Positions 1 through 12,209 of a stretch of DNA of 64,000 bases are shown here, one piece after another (within the stretch, counting starts at the first letter, position 1; every line of letters begins with the position of its first letter). Location: the NCBI RefSeq assembly GCF_037975245.1, contig NC_092568.1, positions 27,586,501 to 27,650,500 of the forward strand, given 5' to 3'. The DNA is from Apostichopus japonicus (lineage: Eukaryota > Echinodermata > Holothuroidea > Aspidochirotida > Stichopodidae). Under the pieces are notes generated by a model. It was not told where the DNA came from, did no database searches, and worked only from the letters and a program-made list of their open reading frames with translations. The position numbers and the translations under genes were made by a program.

Positions 1-35
1 ATTAGTTAATCCACCTAATATCTCAGTCCATACAG

Positions 36-46
36 TGGCGCGATGG
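36..46 (+). promoter_or_regulatory. A-box-like element (representative)
   Basis: TGGCGCGATGG fits the tRNA A-box pattern TRGYNNARNNGG except for G in place of the A at its seventh base. The same element recurs once per monomer. From 43,270 onward it becomes TGGCGCGACGG or TGGCGCCACGG, moving further from the consensus while keeping the GG pair. Confidence 0.5.
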
Positions 47-94
47 CTTGGCGCACTGTGCGAGCTGATGATCGAGACTCTCTTTTGCATCCGT

Positions 95-105
95 GGTTCG
101 AACCC
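95..105 (+). promoter_or_regulatory. B box, A-type monomer (representative)
   Basis: GGTTCGAACCC matches the TFIIIC B-box consensus GGTTCGANNCC exactly. It recurs in nearly every monomer. Rare exceptions seen are a first-base change near 2,395-2,410, GGTCCGAGTCC near 28,185, a G-to-T change near 36,765, and GGTTCAAACCC near 9,499, which still fits the looser consensus. Confidence 0.75.
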
Positions 106-119
106 CGGGTGATGACGTC

Positions 120-123
120 TTTT
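120..123 (+). terminator. Candidate Pol III T4 terminator (representative)
   Basis: TTTT follows the B box by 14 bp, right after GACGTC. A second T4 lies at 131-134. Four T residues are the minimum Pol III terminator in many animals. Their position fits a short transcript per monomer, but this is inference. Confidence 0.35.
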
Positions 124-259
124 GCCGATCTTTTACAGCAAGTGCCTACACGGGGAGCTGTAAGTATTAGTTAATCCACCTAATATCTCAGTCCATACAG
201 TGGCGCGATGGCTTGGCGCACTGTACGAGCTGATGAGCGAGGCTCTCTTTTGCATCGGT

Positions 260-270
260 GGTTCGAGTCC
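260..270 (+). promoter_or_regulatory. B box, B-type monomer (representative)
   Basis: GGTTCGAGTCC also matches the B-box consensus. It differs from the A-type box only at the two free positions (AC versus GT). In this form the flanks can pair as a tRNA T-arm with one bulged T (CGG-t-GG, loop TTCGAGT, CC-CCG). The A-type flanks pair less well. Confidence 0.7.
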
Positions 271-2805
271 CCGGTGATGACGTCTTTTGCCGATCTTTTA
301 CATCGAGTGCCTGCACGGGGAGCTGTAAGTATTAGTTAATCCACCTAATATCTCAGTCCATACAGTGGCGCGATGGCTTGGCGCACTGTGCGAGCTGATG
401 ATCGAGACTCTCTTTTGCATCCGTGGTTCGAACCCCGGGTGATGACGTCTTTTGCCGATCTTTTACAGCAAGTGCCTACACGGGGAGCTGTAAGTATTAG
501 TTAATCCACCTAATATCTCAGTCCATACAGTGGCGCGATGGCTTGGCGCACTGTACGAGCTGATGAGCGAGGCTCTCTTTTGCATCGGTGGTTCGAGTCC
601 CCGGTGATGACGTCTTTTGCCGATCTTTTACATCGAGTGCCTACACGGGGAGCTGTAAGTATTAGTTAATCCACCTAATATCTCAGTCCATACAGTGGCG
701 CGATGGCTTGGCGCACTGTGCGAGCTGATGATCGAGACTCTCTTTTGCATCCGTGGTTCGAACCCCGGGTGATGACGTCTTTTGCCGATCTTTTACAGCA
801 AGTGCCTACACGGGGAGCTGTAAGTATTAGTTAATCCACCTAATATCTCAGTCCATACAGTGGCGCGATGGCTTGGCGCACTGTACGAGCTGATGAGCGA
901 GGCTCTCTTTTGCATCGGTGGTTCGAGTCCCCGGTGATGACGTCTTTTGCCGATCTTTTACATCGAGTGCCTACACGGGGAGCTGTAAGTGTTAGTTAAT
1001 CCACCTAATATCTCAGTCCATACAGTGGCGCGATGGCTTGGCGCACTGTGCGAGCTGATGATCGAGACTCTCTTTTGCATCCGTGGTTCGAACCCCGGGT
1101 GATGACGTCTTTTGCCGATCTTTTACAGCAAGTGCCTACACGGGGAGCTGTAAGTATTAGTTAATCCACCTAATATCTCAGTCCATACAGTGGCGCGATG
1201 GCTTGGCGCACTGTACGAGCTGATGAGCGAGGCTCTCTTTTGCATCGGTGGTTCGAGTCCCCGGTGATGACGTCTTTTGCCGATCTTTTACATCGAGTGC
1301 CTACACGGGGAGCTGTAAGTATTAGTTAATCCACCTAATATCTCAGTCCATACAGTGGCGCGATGGCTTGGCGCACTGTGCGAGCTGATGATCGAGACTC
1401 TCTTTTGCATCCGTGGTTCGAACCCCGGGTGATGACGTCTTTTGCCGATCTTTTACAGCAAGTGCCTACACGGGGAGCTGTAAGTATTAGTTAATCCACC
1501 TAATATCTCAGTCCATACAGTGGCGCGATGGCTTGGCGCACTGTACGAGCTGATGAGCGAGGCTCTCTTTTGCATCGGTGGTTCGAGTCCCCGGTGATGA
1601 CGTCTTTTGCCGATCTTTTACATCGAGTGCCTACACGGGGAGCTGTAAGTATTAGTTAATCCACCTAATATCTCAGTCCATACAGTGGCGCGAAGGCTTG
1701 GCGCACTGTGCGAGCTGATGATCGAGACTCTCTTTTGCATCCGTGGTTCGAACCCCGGGTGATGACGTCTTTTGCCGATCTTTTACAGCAAGTGCCTACA
1801 TGGGGAGCTGTAAGTATTAGTTAATCCACCTAATATCTCAGTCCATACAGTGGCGCGATGGCTTGGCGCACTGTACGAGCTGATGAGCGAGGCTCTCTTT
1901 TGCATCGGTGGTTCGAGTCCCCATTGATGACGTCTTTTGCCGATCTTTTACATCGAGTGCCTACACGGGGAGCTGTAAGTATTAGTTAATCCAGCTAATA
2001 TCTCAGTCCATACAGTGGCGCGATGGCTTGGCGCACTGTGCGAGCTGATGATCGAGACTCTCTTTTGCATCCGTGGTTCGAACCCCGGGTGATGACGTCT
2101 TTTGCCGATCTTTTACAGCAAGTGCCTACACGGGGAGCTGTAAGTATTAGTTAATCCAGCTAATATCTCAGTCCATACAGTGGCGCGATGGCTTGGCGCA
2201 CTGTACGAGCTGATGATCGAGACTCTCTTTTGCATCGGTGGTTCGAACCCCGGGTGATGACGTCTTTTGCCGATCTTTTACAGCAAGTGCCTACACGGGG
2301 AGCTGTAAGTATTAGTTAATCCACCTAATATCTCAGTCCATACAGTGGCGCGATGGCCTGGCGCACTGTGCGAGCTGATGATCGAGACTCTCTTTTGTAT
2401 CCGTTGTTCGAACCCCGGGTGATGACGTCTTTTGCCGATCTTTTACAGCAAGTGCCTACACGGGGAGCTGTAAGTATTAGTTAATCCACCTAATATCTCA
2501 GTCCATACAGTGGCGCGATGGCTTGGCGCACTGTACGAGCTGATGATCGAGACTCTCTTTTGCATCGGTGGTTCGAGTCCCCGGTGATGACGTCTTTTGC
2601 CGATCTTTTACATCGAGTGCCTACACGGGGAGCTGTAAGTATTAGTTAATCCACCTAATATCTCAGTCCATACAGTGGCGCGATGGCTTGGCGCACTGTA
2701 CGAGCTGATGATCGAGGCTCTCTTTTGCATCGGTGGTTCGAGTCCCCGGTGATGACGTCTTTTGCCGATCTTTTACATCGAGTGCCTATACGGGGAGCTG
2801 TAAGT

Positions 2806-3794
2806 ATTAGTTAATCCACCTAATATCTCAGTCCATACAGTGGCGCGATGGCTTGGCGCACTGTACGAGCTGATGATCGAGACTCTCTTTTGCATCCGTG
2901 GTTCGAACCCCGGGTGATGACGTCTTTTGCCGATCTTTTACAGCAAGTGCCTACACGGGGAGCTGTAAGTATTAGTTAATCCACCTAATATCTCAGTCCA
3001 TACAGTGGCGCGATGGCTTGGCGCACTGTACGAGCTGATGAGCGAGGCTCTCTTTTGCATCGGTGGTTCGAGTCCCCGGTGATGACGTCTTTTGCCGATC
3101 TTTTACATCGAGTGCCTACACGGGGAGCTGCAAGTATTAGTTAATCCACCTAATATCTCAGTCCATACAGTGGCGCGATGGCTTGGCGCACTGTGCGAGC
3201 TGATGATCGAGACTCTCTTTTGCATCCGTGGTTCGAACCCCGGGTGATGACGTCTTTTGCCGATCTTTTACAGCAAGTGCCTACACGGGGAGCTGTAAGT
3301 ATTAGTTAATCCACCTAATATCTCAGTCCATACAGTGGCGCGATGGCTTGGCGCACTGTACGAGCTGATGAGCGAGGCTCTCTTTTGCATCGGTGGTTCG
3401 AGTCCCCGGTGATGACGTCTTTTGCCGATCTTTTACATCGAGTGCCTACACGGGGAGCTGTAAGTATTAGTTAATCCACCTAATATCTCAGTCCATACAG
3501 TGGCGCGATGGCTTGGCGCACTGTGCGAGCTGATGATCGAGACTCTCTTTTGCATCCGTGGTTCGAACCCCGGGTGATGACGTCTTTTGCCGATTTTTAC
3601 AGCAGGTGCCTACACGGGGAGCTGTAAGTATTAGTTAATCCACCTAATATCTCAGTCCATACAGTGGCGCGATGGCTTGGCGCACTGTACGAGCTGATGA
3701 GCGAGGCTCTCTTTTGCATCGGTGGTTCGAGTCCCCGGTGATGACGTCTTTTGCCGATCTTTTACATCGAGTGCCTACACGGGGAGCTGTAAGT
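2806..3794 (+). repeat. Second short run of A1/B dimers
   Basis: Six monomers again alternate A1, B, A1, B, A1, B. The monomer at 3,466-3,629 is 164 bp long: a C is lost in its gatcttttac segment, creating a T5 run at 3,594-3,598. This run shows that the dimer pattern once extended beyond 1,980 or was copied. Confidence 0.85.
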
Positions 3795-6700
3795 ATTAGT
3801 TAATCCACCTAATATCTCAGTCCATACAGTGGCGCGATGGCTTGGCGCACTGTGCGAGCTGATGATCGAGACTCTCTTTTGCATCGGTGGTTCGAACCCC
3901 GGGTGATGACGTCTTTTGCCGATCTTTTACAGCGATTGCCTACACGGGGAGCTGTAAGTATTAGTTAATCCACCTAATATCTCAGTCCATACAGTGGCGC
4001 GATGGCTTGGCGCACTGTGCGTGCTGATGATCGAGACTCTCTTTTGCATCGGTGGTTCGAACCCCGGGTGATGACGTCTTTTGCCGATCTTTTACAGCAA
4101 GTGCCTACACGGGGAGCTGTAAGTATTAGTTAATCCACCTAATATCTCAGTCCATACAGTGGCGCGATGGCTTGGCGCACTGTGCGAGCTGATGATCGAG
4201 ACTCTCTTTTGCATCCGTGGTTCGAACCCCGGGTGATGACGTCTTTTGCCGATCTTTTACAGCAAGTGCCTACACGGGGAGCTGTAAGTATTAGTTAATC
4301 CACCTAATATCTCAGTCCATACAGTGGCGCGATGGCTTGGCGCACTGTGCGAGCTGATGATCGAGACTCTCTTTTGCTTAGGTGGTTCGAACCCCGGGTG
4401 ATGACGTCTTTTGCCGATCTTTTACAGCAAGTGCCTACACGGGGAGCTGTAAGTATTAGTTAATCCACCTAATATCTCAGTCCATACAGTGGCGCGATGG
4501 CTTGGCGCACTGTGCGAGCTGATGATCGAGACTCTCTTTTGCTTAGGTGGTTCGAACCCCGGGTGATGACGTCTTTTGCCGATCTTTTACAGCAAGTGCC
4601 TACACGGGGAGCTGTAAGTATTAGTTAATCCACCTAATATCTCAGTCCATACAGTGGCGCGATGGCTTGGCGCACTGTTCGAGCTGATGAGCGAGGCTCT
4701 CTTTTGCATCGGTGGTTCGAGTCCCCGGTGATGACCTCTTTTTCCGATCTTTTACAGCAAGTGCCTACACGGGGAGCTGTAAGTATTAGTTAATCCACCT
4801 AATATCTCAGTCCATACAGTGGCGCGATGGCTTGGCGCACTGTGCGAGCTGATGATCGAGACTCTCTTTTGCATCCGTGGTTCGAACCCCGGGTGATGAC
4901 GTCTTTTGCCGATCTTTTACAGCAAGTGCCTACACGGGGAGCTGTAAGTATTAGTTAATCCACCTAATATCTCAGTCCATACAGTGGCGCGATGGCTTGG
5001 CGCACTGTACGAGCTGATGAGCGAGGCTCTCTTTTGCATTGGTGGTTCGAGTCCCCGGTGATGACGTCTTTTGCCGATCTTTTACATCGAGTGCCTACAC
5101 GGGGAGCTGTAAGTGTTAGTTAATCCACCTAATATCTCAGTCCATACAGTGGCGCGATGGATTGGCGCACTGTGCGAGCTGATGATCGAGGCTCTCTTTT
5201 GCATCGGTGGTTCGAACCCCGGGTGATGACGTCTTTTGCCGATCTTTTACAGCAAGTGCCTACACGGGGAGCTGTAAGTATTAGTTAATCCACCTAATAT
5301 CTCAGTCCATACAGTGGCGCGATGGCTTGGCGCACTGTGCGAGCTGATGATCGAGACTCTCTTTTGCATCGGTGGTTCGAACCCCGGGTGATGACGTCTT
5401 TTGCCGATCTTTTACAGCAAGTGCCTACACGGGGAGCTGTAAGTATTAGTTAATCCACCTAATAACTCAGTCCATACAGTGGCGCGATGGCTTGGCGCAC
5501 TGTGCGAGCTGATGATCGAGACTCTCTTTTGCATCGGTGGTTCGAACCCCGGGTGATGACGTCTTTTGCCGATCTTTTACAGCAAGTGCCTACACGGGGA
5601 GCTGTAAGTATTAGTTAATCCACCTAATATCTCAGTCCATACAGTGGCGCGATGGCTTGGCGCACTGTGCGAGCTGATGATCGAGACTCTCTTTTGCATC
5701 GGTGGTTCGAACCCCGGGTGATGACGTATTTTGCCGATCTTTTACAGCAAGTGCCTACACGGGGAGCTGTAAGTATTAGTTAATCCACCTAATATCTCAG
5801 TCCATACAGTGGCGCGATGGCTTGGCGCACTGTGCGAGCTGATGATCGAGACTCTCTTTTGCATCGGTGGTTCGAACCCCGGGTGATGACGTCTTTTGCC
5901 GATCTTTTACATCGAGTGCCTACACGGGGAGCTGTAAGTATTAGTTAATCCACCTAATATCTCAGTCCATACAGTGGCGCGATGGCTTGGCGCACTGTAC
6001 GAGCTGATGATCGAGGCTCTCTTTTGCATCGGTGGTTCGAGTCCCCGGTGATGACGTCTTTTGCCGATCTTTTACATCGAGTGCCTACACGGGGAGCTGT
6101 AAATATTAGTTAATCCACCTAATATCTCAGTCCATACAGTGGCGCGATGGCTTGGCGCACTGTGCGAGCTGATGATCGAGACTCTCTTTTGCATCGGTGG
6201 TTCGAACCCCGGGTGATAACGTCTTTTGCCGATCTTTTACAGCAAGTGCCTACACGGGGAGCTGTAAGTATTAGTTAATCCACCTAATATCTCAGTCCAT
6301 ACAGTGGCGCGATGGCTTGGCGCACTGTACGAGCTGATGAGCGAGGCTCTCTTTTGCATCGGTGGTTCGAGTCCCCGGTGATGACGTCTTTTGCCGATCT
6401 TTTACATCGAGTGCCTACACGGGGAGCTGTAAGTATTAGTTAATCCACCTAATATCTCAGTCCATACAGTGGCGCGATGGCTTGGCGCACTGTGCGAGCT
6501 GATGATCGAGACTCTCTTTTGCATCGGTGGTTCGAACCCCGGGTGATGACGTCTTTTGCCGATCTTTTACAGCAAGTGCCTACACGGGGAGCTGTAAGTA
6601 TTAGTTAATCCACCTAATATCTCAGTACATACAGTGGCGCGATGGCTTGGCGCACTGTGCGAGCTGATGATCGAGACTCTCTTTTGCATCCGTGGTTCGA

Positions 6701-9700
6701 AGCCCGGGTGATGACGTCTTTTGCCGATCTTTTACAGCAAGTGCCTACACGGGGAGCTGTAAGTATTAGTTAATCCACGTAATATCTCAGTCCATACAGT
6801 GGCGCGATGGCTTGGCGCACTGTGCGAGCTGATGATCGAGACTCTCTTTTTCATCGGTGGTTCGAACCCCGGGTGATGACGTCTTTTGCCGATCTTTTAC
6901 AGCAAGTGCCTACACGGGGAGCTGTAAGTATTAGTTAATCCACCTAATATCTCAGTCCATACAGTGGCGCGATGGCTTGGCGCACTGTGCGAGCTGATGA
7001 TCGAGACTCTCTTTTGCATCGGTGGTTCGAACCCCGGGTGATGACGTCTTTTGCCGATCTTTTACAGCAAGTGCCTACACGGGGAGCTGTAAGTATTAGT
7101 TAATCCACCTAATATCTCAGTCCATACAGTGGCGCGATGGCTTGGCGCACTGTACGAGCTGATGAGCGAGGCTCTCTTTTGCATCGGTGGTTCGAGTCCC
7201 CGGTGATGACGTCTTTTGCCGATATTTTACATCGAGTGCCTACACGGGGAGCTGTAAGTATTAGTTAATCCACCTAATATCTCAGTCCATACAGTGGCGC
7301 GATGGCTTGGCGCACTGTGCGAGCTGATGATCGAGACTCTCTTTTGCATCCGTGGTTCGAACCCCGGGTGATGACGTCTTTTGCCGATCTTTTACAGCAA
7401 GTGCCTACACGGGGAGCTGTAAGTATTAGTTAATCCACCTAATATCTCAGTCCATACAGTGGCGCGATGGCTTGGCGCACTGTGCGAGCTGATGATCGAG
7501 ACTCTCTTTTGCATCGGTGGTTCGAACCCCGGGTGATGACGTCTTTTGCCGATCTTTTACAGCAAGTGCCTACACGGGGAGCTGTAAGTATTAGTTAATC
7601 CACCTAATATCTCAGTCCATACAGTGGCGCGATGGCTTGGCGCACTGTACGAGCTGATGAGCGAGGCTCTCTTTTGCATCGGTGGTTCGAGTCCCCGGTG
7701 ATGACGTCTTTTGCCGATCTTTTACATCGAGTGCCTACACGGGGAGCTGTAAGTATTAGTTAATCCACCTAATATCTCAGTCCATACAGTGGCGCGATGG
7801 CTTGGCGCACTGTGCGAGCTGATGATCGAGACTCTCTTTTGCATCCGTGGTTCGAACCCCGGGTGATGACGTCTTTTGCCGATCTTTTACAGCAAGTGCC
7901 TACACGGGGAGCTGTAAGTATTAGTTAATCCACCTAATATCTCAGTCCATACAGTGGCGCGATGGCTTGGCGCACTGTGCGAGCTGATGATCGAGACTCT
8001 CTTTTGCATCGGTGGTTCGAACCCCGGGTGATGACGTCTTTTGCCGATCTTTTACAGCAAGTGCCTACACGGGGAGCTGTAAGTATTAGTTAATCCACCT
8101 AATATCTCAGTCCATACAGTGGCGCGATGGCTTGGCGCACTGTACGAGCTGATGAGCGAGGCTCTCTTTTGCATCGGTGGTTCGAGTCCCCGGTGATGAC
8201 GTCTTTTGCCGATCTTTTACATCGAGTGCCTACACGGGGAGCTGTAAGTATTAGTTAATCCACCTAATATCTCAGTCCATACAGTGGCGCGATGGCTTGG
8301 CGCACTGTACGAGCTGATGAGCGAGACTCTCTTTTGCATCGGTGGTTCGAGTCCCCGGTGATGACGTCTTTTGCCGATCTTTTACATCGAGTGCCTACAC
8401 GGGGAGCTGTAAGTATTAGTTAATCCACCTAATATCTCAGTCCATACAGTGGCGCGATGGCTTGGCGCACTGTACGAGCTGATGAGCGAGGCTCTCTTTT
8501 GCATCGGTGGTTCGAGTCCCCGGTGATGACGTCTTTTGCCGATCTTTTACATCGAGTGCCTACACGGGGAGCTGTAAGTATTAGTTAATCCACCTAATAT
8601 CTCAGTCCATACAGTGGCGCGATGGCTTGGCGCACTGTACGAGCTGATGATCGAGACTCTCTTTTGCATCGGTGGTTCGAACCCCGGGTGATGACGTCTT
8701 TTGCCGATCTTTTACAGCAAGTGCCTACACGGGGAGCTGTAAGTATTAGTTAATCCACCTAATATCTCAGTCCATACAGTGGCGCGATGGCTTGGCGCAC
8801 TGTACGAGCTGATGAGCGAGGCTCTCTTTTGCATCGGTGGTTCGAGTCCCCGGTGATGACGTCTTTTGCCGATCTTTTACATCGAGTGCCTACACGGGGA
8901 GCTGTAAGTATTAGTTAATCCACCTAATATCTCAGTCCATACAGTGGCGCGATGGCTTGGCGCACTGTGCGAGCTGATGATCGAGACTCTCTTTTGCATC
9001 GGTGGTTCGAACCCCGGGTGATGACGTCTTTTGCCGATCTTTTACAGCAAGTGCCTACACGGGGAGCTGTAAGTATTAGTTAATCCACCTAATATCTCAG
9101 TCCATACAGTGGCGCGATGGCTTGGCGCACTGTGCGAGCTGATGATCGAGACTCTCTTTTGCATCGGTGGTTCGAACCCCGGGTGATGACGTCTTTTGCC
9201 GATCTTTTACAGCGAGTGCCTACACGGGGAGCTGTAAGTATTAGTTAATCCACCTAATATCTCAGTCCATACAGTGGCGCGATGGCTTGGCGCACTGTGC
9301 GAGCTGATGATCGAGACTCTCTTTTGCATCGGTGGTTCGAACCCCGGGTGATGACGTCTTTTGCCGATCTTTTACAGCAAGTGCCTACACGGGGAGCTGT
9401 AAGTATTAGTTAATCCACCTAATATCTCAGTCCATACAGTGGCGCGATGGCTTGGCGCACTGTGCGAGCTGATGATCGAGACTCTCTTTTGCATCGGTGG
9501 TTCAAACCCCGGGTGATGACGTCTTTTGCCGATCTTTTACAGCAAGTGCCTACACGGGGAGCTGTAAGTATTAGTTAATCCACCTAATATCTCAGTCCAT
9601 ACAGTGGCGCGATGGCTTGGCGCACTGTACGAGCTGATGAGCGAGGCTCTCTTTTGCATCGGTGGTTCGAGTCCCCGGTGATGACGTCTTTTGCCGATCT

Positions 9701-11384
9701 TTTACATCGAGTGCCTACACGGGGAGCTGTAAGTATTAGTTAATCCACCTAATATCTCAGTCCATACAGTGGCGCGATGGCTTGGCGCACTGTGCGAGCT
9801 GATGATCGAGACTCTCTTTTGCATCGGTGGTTCGAACCCCGGGTGAAGACGTCTTTTGCCGATCTTTTACAGCAAGTGCCTACACGGGGAGCTGTAAGTA
9901 TTAGTTAATCTACCTAATATCTCAGTCCATACAGTGGCGCGATGGCTTGGCGCACTGTGCGAGCTGATGATCGAGACTCTCTTTTGCATCCGTGGTTCGA
10001 ACCCCGGGTGATGACGTCTTTTGCCGATCTTTTACAGCAAGTGCCTACACGGGGAGCTGTAAGTATTAGTTAATCCACCTGATATCTCAGTCCATACAGT
10101 GGCGCGATGGCTTGGCGCACTGTACGAGCTGATGAGCGAGGCTCTCTTTTGCATCGGTGGTTCGAGTCCCCGGTGATGACGTCTTTTGCCGATCTTTTAC
10201 ATCGAGTGCCTACACGGGGAGCTGTAAGTATTAGTTAATCCACCTAATATCTCAGTCCATACAGTGGCGCGATGGCTTGGCGCACTGTGCGAGCTGATGA
10301 TCGAGACTCTCTTTTGCATCGGTGGTTCGAGTCCCTGGTGATGACGTCTTTTGCCGATCTTTTACATCGAGTGCCTACACGGGGAGCTGTAAGTATTAGT
10401 TAATCCACCTAATATCTCAGTCCATACAGTGGCGCGATGGCTTGGCGCACTGTGCGAGCTGATGATCGAGACTCTCTTTTGCATCCGTGGTTCGAACCCC
10501 GGGTGATGACGTCTTTTGCCGATCTTTTACAGCAAGTGCCTACACGGGGAGCTGTAAATAATAGTTAATCCACCTAATATCTCAGTCCATACAATGTCGC
10601 GATGGCTTGGCGCACTGTGCGAGCTGATGATCGAGACTCTCTTTTGCATCGGTGGTTCGAACCGCGGGTGATGACGTCTTTTGCCGATCTTTTACAGCAA
10701 GTGCCTACACGGGGAGCTGTAAGTATTAGTTAATCCACCTAATATCTCAGTCCATACAGTGGCGCGATGGCTTGGCGCACTGTGCGAGCTGATGATCGAG
10801 ACTCTCTTTTGCATCGGTGGTTCGAACCCCGGGTGATGACGTCTTTTGCCGATCTTTTACAGCAAGTGCCTACACGGGGAGCTGTAAGTATTAGTTAATC
10901 CACCTAATATCTCAGTCCATACAGTGGCGCGATGGCTTGGCGCACTGTGCGAGCTGATGATCGAGACTCTCTTTTGCATCGGTGGTTCGAACCCCGGGTG
11001 ATGACGTCTTTTGCCGATCTTTTACAGCAAGTGCCTACACGGGGAGCTGTAAGTATTAGTTAATCCACCTAATATCTCAGTCCATACAGTGGCGCGATGG
11101 CTTGGCGCACTGTGCGAGCTGATGATCGAGACTCTCTTTTGCATCCGTGGTTCGAACCCCGGGTGATGACGTCTTTTGCCGATCTTTTACAGCAAGTGCC
11201 TACACGGGGAGCTGTAAGTATTAGTTAATCCACCTAATATCTCAGTCCATACAGTGGCGCGATGGCTTGGCGCACTGTGCGAGCTGATGATCGAGACTCT
11301 CTTTTGCATCGGTGGTTCGAACCCCGGGTGATGACGTCTTTTGCCGATCTTTTACAGCAAGTGCCTACACGGGGAGCTGTAAGT

Positions 11385-12209
11385 ATTAGTTAATCCACCT
11401 AATATCTCAGTCCATACAGTGGCGCGATGGCTTGGCGCACTGTACGAGCTGATGAGCGAGGCTCTCTTTTGCATCGGTGGTTCGAGACCCCGGTGATGAC
11501 GTCTTTTGCCGATCTTTTACATCGAGTGCCTTCACGGGGAGCTGTAAGTATTAGTTAATCCACCTAATATCTCAGTCCATACAGTGGCGCGATGGCTTGG
11601 CGCACTGTGCGAGCTGATGATCGAGACTCTCTTTTGCATCGGTGGTTCGAACCCCGGGTGAGGACGTCTTTTGCCGATCTTTTACAGCAAGTGCCTACAC
11701 GGGGAGCTGTAAGTATTAGTTAATCCACCTAATATCTCAGTCCATACAGTGGCGCGATGGCTTGGCGCACTGTGCGAGCTGATGATCGAGGCTCTCTTTT
11801 GCATCGGTGGTTCGAACCCCGGGTGATGACGTCTTTTGCCGATCTTTTACAGCAAGTGCCTACACGGGGAGCTGTAAGTATTAGTTAATCCACCTAATAT
11901 CTCAGTCCATACAGTGGCGCGATGGCTTGGCGCACTGTGCGAGCTGATGATCGAGGCTCTCTTTTGCATCGGTGGTTCGAACCCCGGGTGATGACGTCTT
12001 TTGCCGATCTTTTACAGCAAGTGCCTACACGGGGAGCTGTAAATATTAGTTAATCCACCTAATATCTCAGTCCATACAGTGGCGCGATGGCTTGGCGCAC
12101 TGTACGAGCTGATGAGCGAGGCTCTCTTTTGCATCGGTGGTTCGAGTCCCCGGTGATGACGTTTTTTGCCGATCTTTTACATCGAGTGCCTACACGGGGA
12201 GCTGTAAGT
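11385..12209 (+). repeat. Five-monomer segment, left copy of a duplication (offset 31 monomers)
   Basis: This block carries a rare set of variants: ttcgagaccc and gccttcacgg in the first monomer, gtgaggacgtc in the second, and aaatattag at the junction before the fifth. The same variants recur in the same order at 16,496-17,320, exactly 5,111 bp away. That equals 31 x 165 less the net 4 bp lost between them (+2 and -6). Confidence 0.8.

Larger units (their letters stand above)
29..123 (+). other. tRNA-like Pol III promoter unit of the satellite (representative copy, monomer 1)
   Basis: The first half reads like the 5' end of a eukaryotic tRNA or SINE head: TGGCGCGATGG followed by GGCGCACTG. 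A tRNA-Arg recalled from memory has TGGCGCAATGG at this place, so an Arg-like ancestry is possible, and a class II (Leu/Ser) ancestry is an alternative. A consensus B box follows 59 bp downstream (start to start), longer than in an ordinary tRNA but normal for long-variable-arm tRNAs and SINEs. A T4 run at 120-123 could end a transcript of roughly 90-95 nt. No acceptor stem can be formed from the flanking bases, so this is not a working tRNA gene. Whether it is transcribed cannot be told from sequence. An upstream T4 at 83-86 could terminate early. Confidence 0.6.
1..1980 (+). repeat. A1/B dimeric higher-order repeat (330 bp), six copies
   Basis: Twelve monomers alternate strictly between A1 (tgtgcgag, gatcgagac, catccgtgg, ttcgaacccc, acagcaag) and B (tgtacgag, gagcgaggc, catcggtgg, ttcgagtccc, acatcgag). 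This gives a 330 bp higher-order unit repeated six times. The dimers are nearly identical to each other, with scattered private changes such as cctgcacgg at about 310, gcgaaggc at about 1,691 and ccattgatg at about 1,920. The alternation breaks at 2,146, where a mosaic monomer appears. Confidence 0.93.

Noticed and set aside
60-105. Hammerhead ribozyme: CTGATGA occurs in every monomer.
   Set aside because: CTGATGA matches the first core segment, but there is no properly spaced GAAA after a stem II and no matching cleavage triplet with closing stems. Only GAAC is present. The reverse strand has no core either.
97-113. CENP-B box around ttcgaaccccggg.
   Set aside because: The TTCG and CGGG parts are present, but the spacing is two bases too short and the required central A is absent.
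111-120. CREB-type site around TGACGTC in each monomer.
   Set aside because: Only TGACGTCT is present, not the full TGACGTCA. A short match in a repeat without nearby genes gives no support for enhancer function.
105-170. C/D box snoRNA: GTGATGA resembles box C.
   Set aside because: No box D (CTGA) lies at a suitable distance downstream within the monomer, and there is no terminal stem. The only CTGA is in the next monomer, more than 100 bp away.
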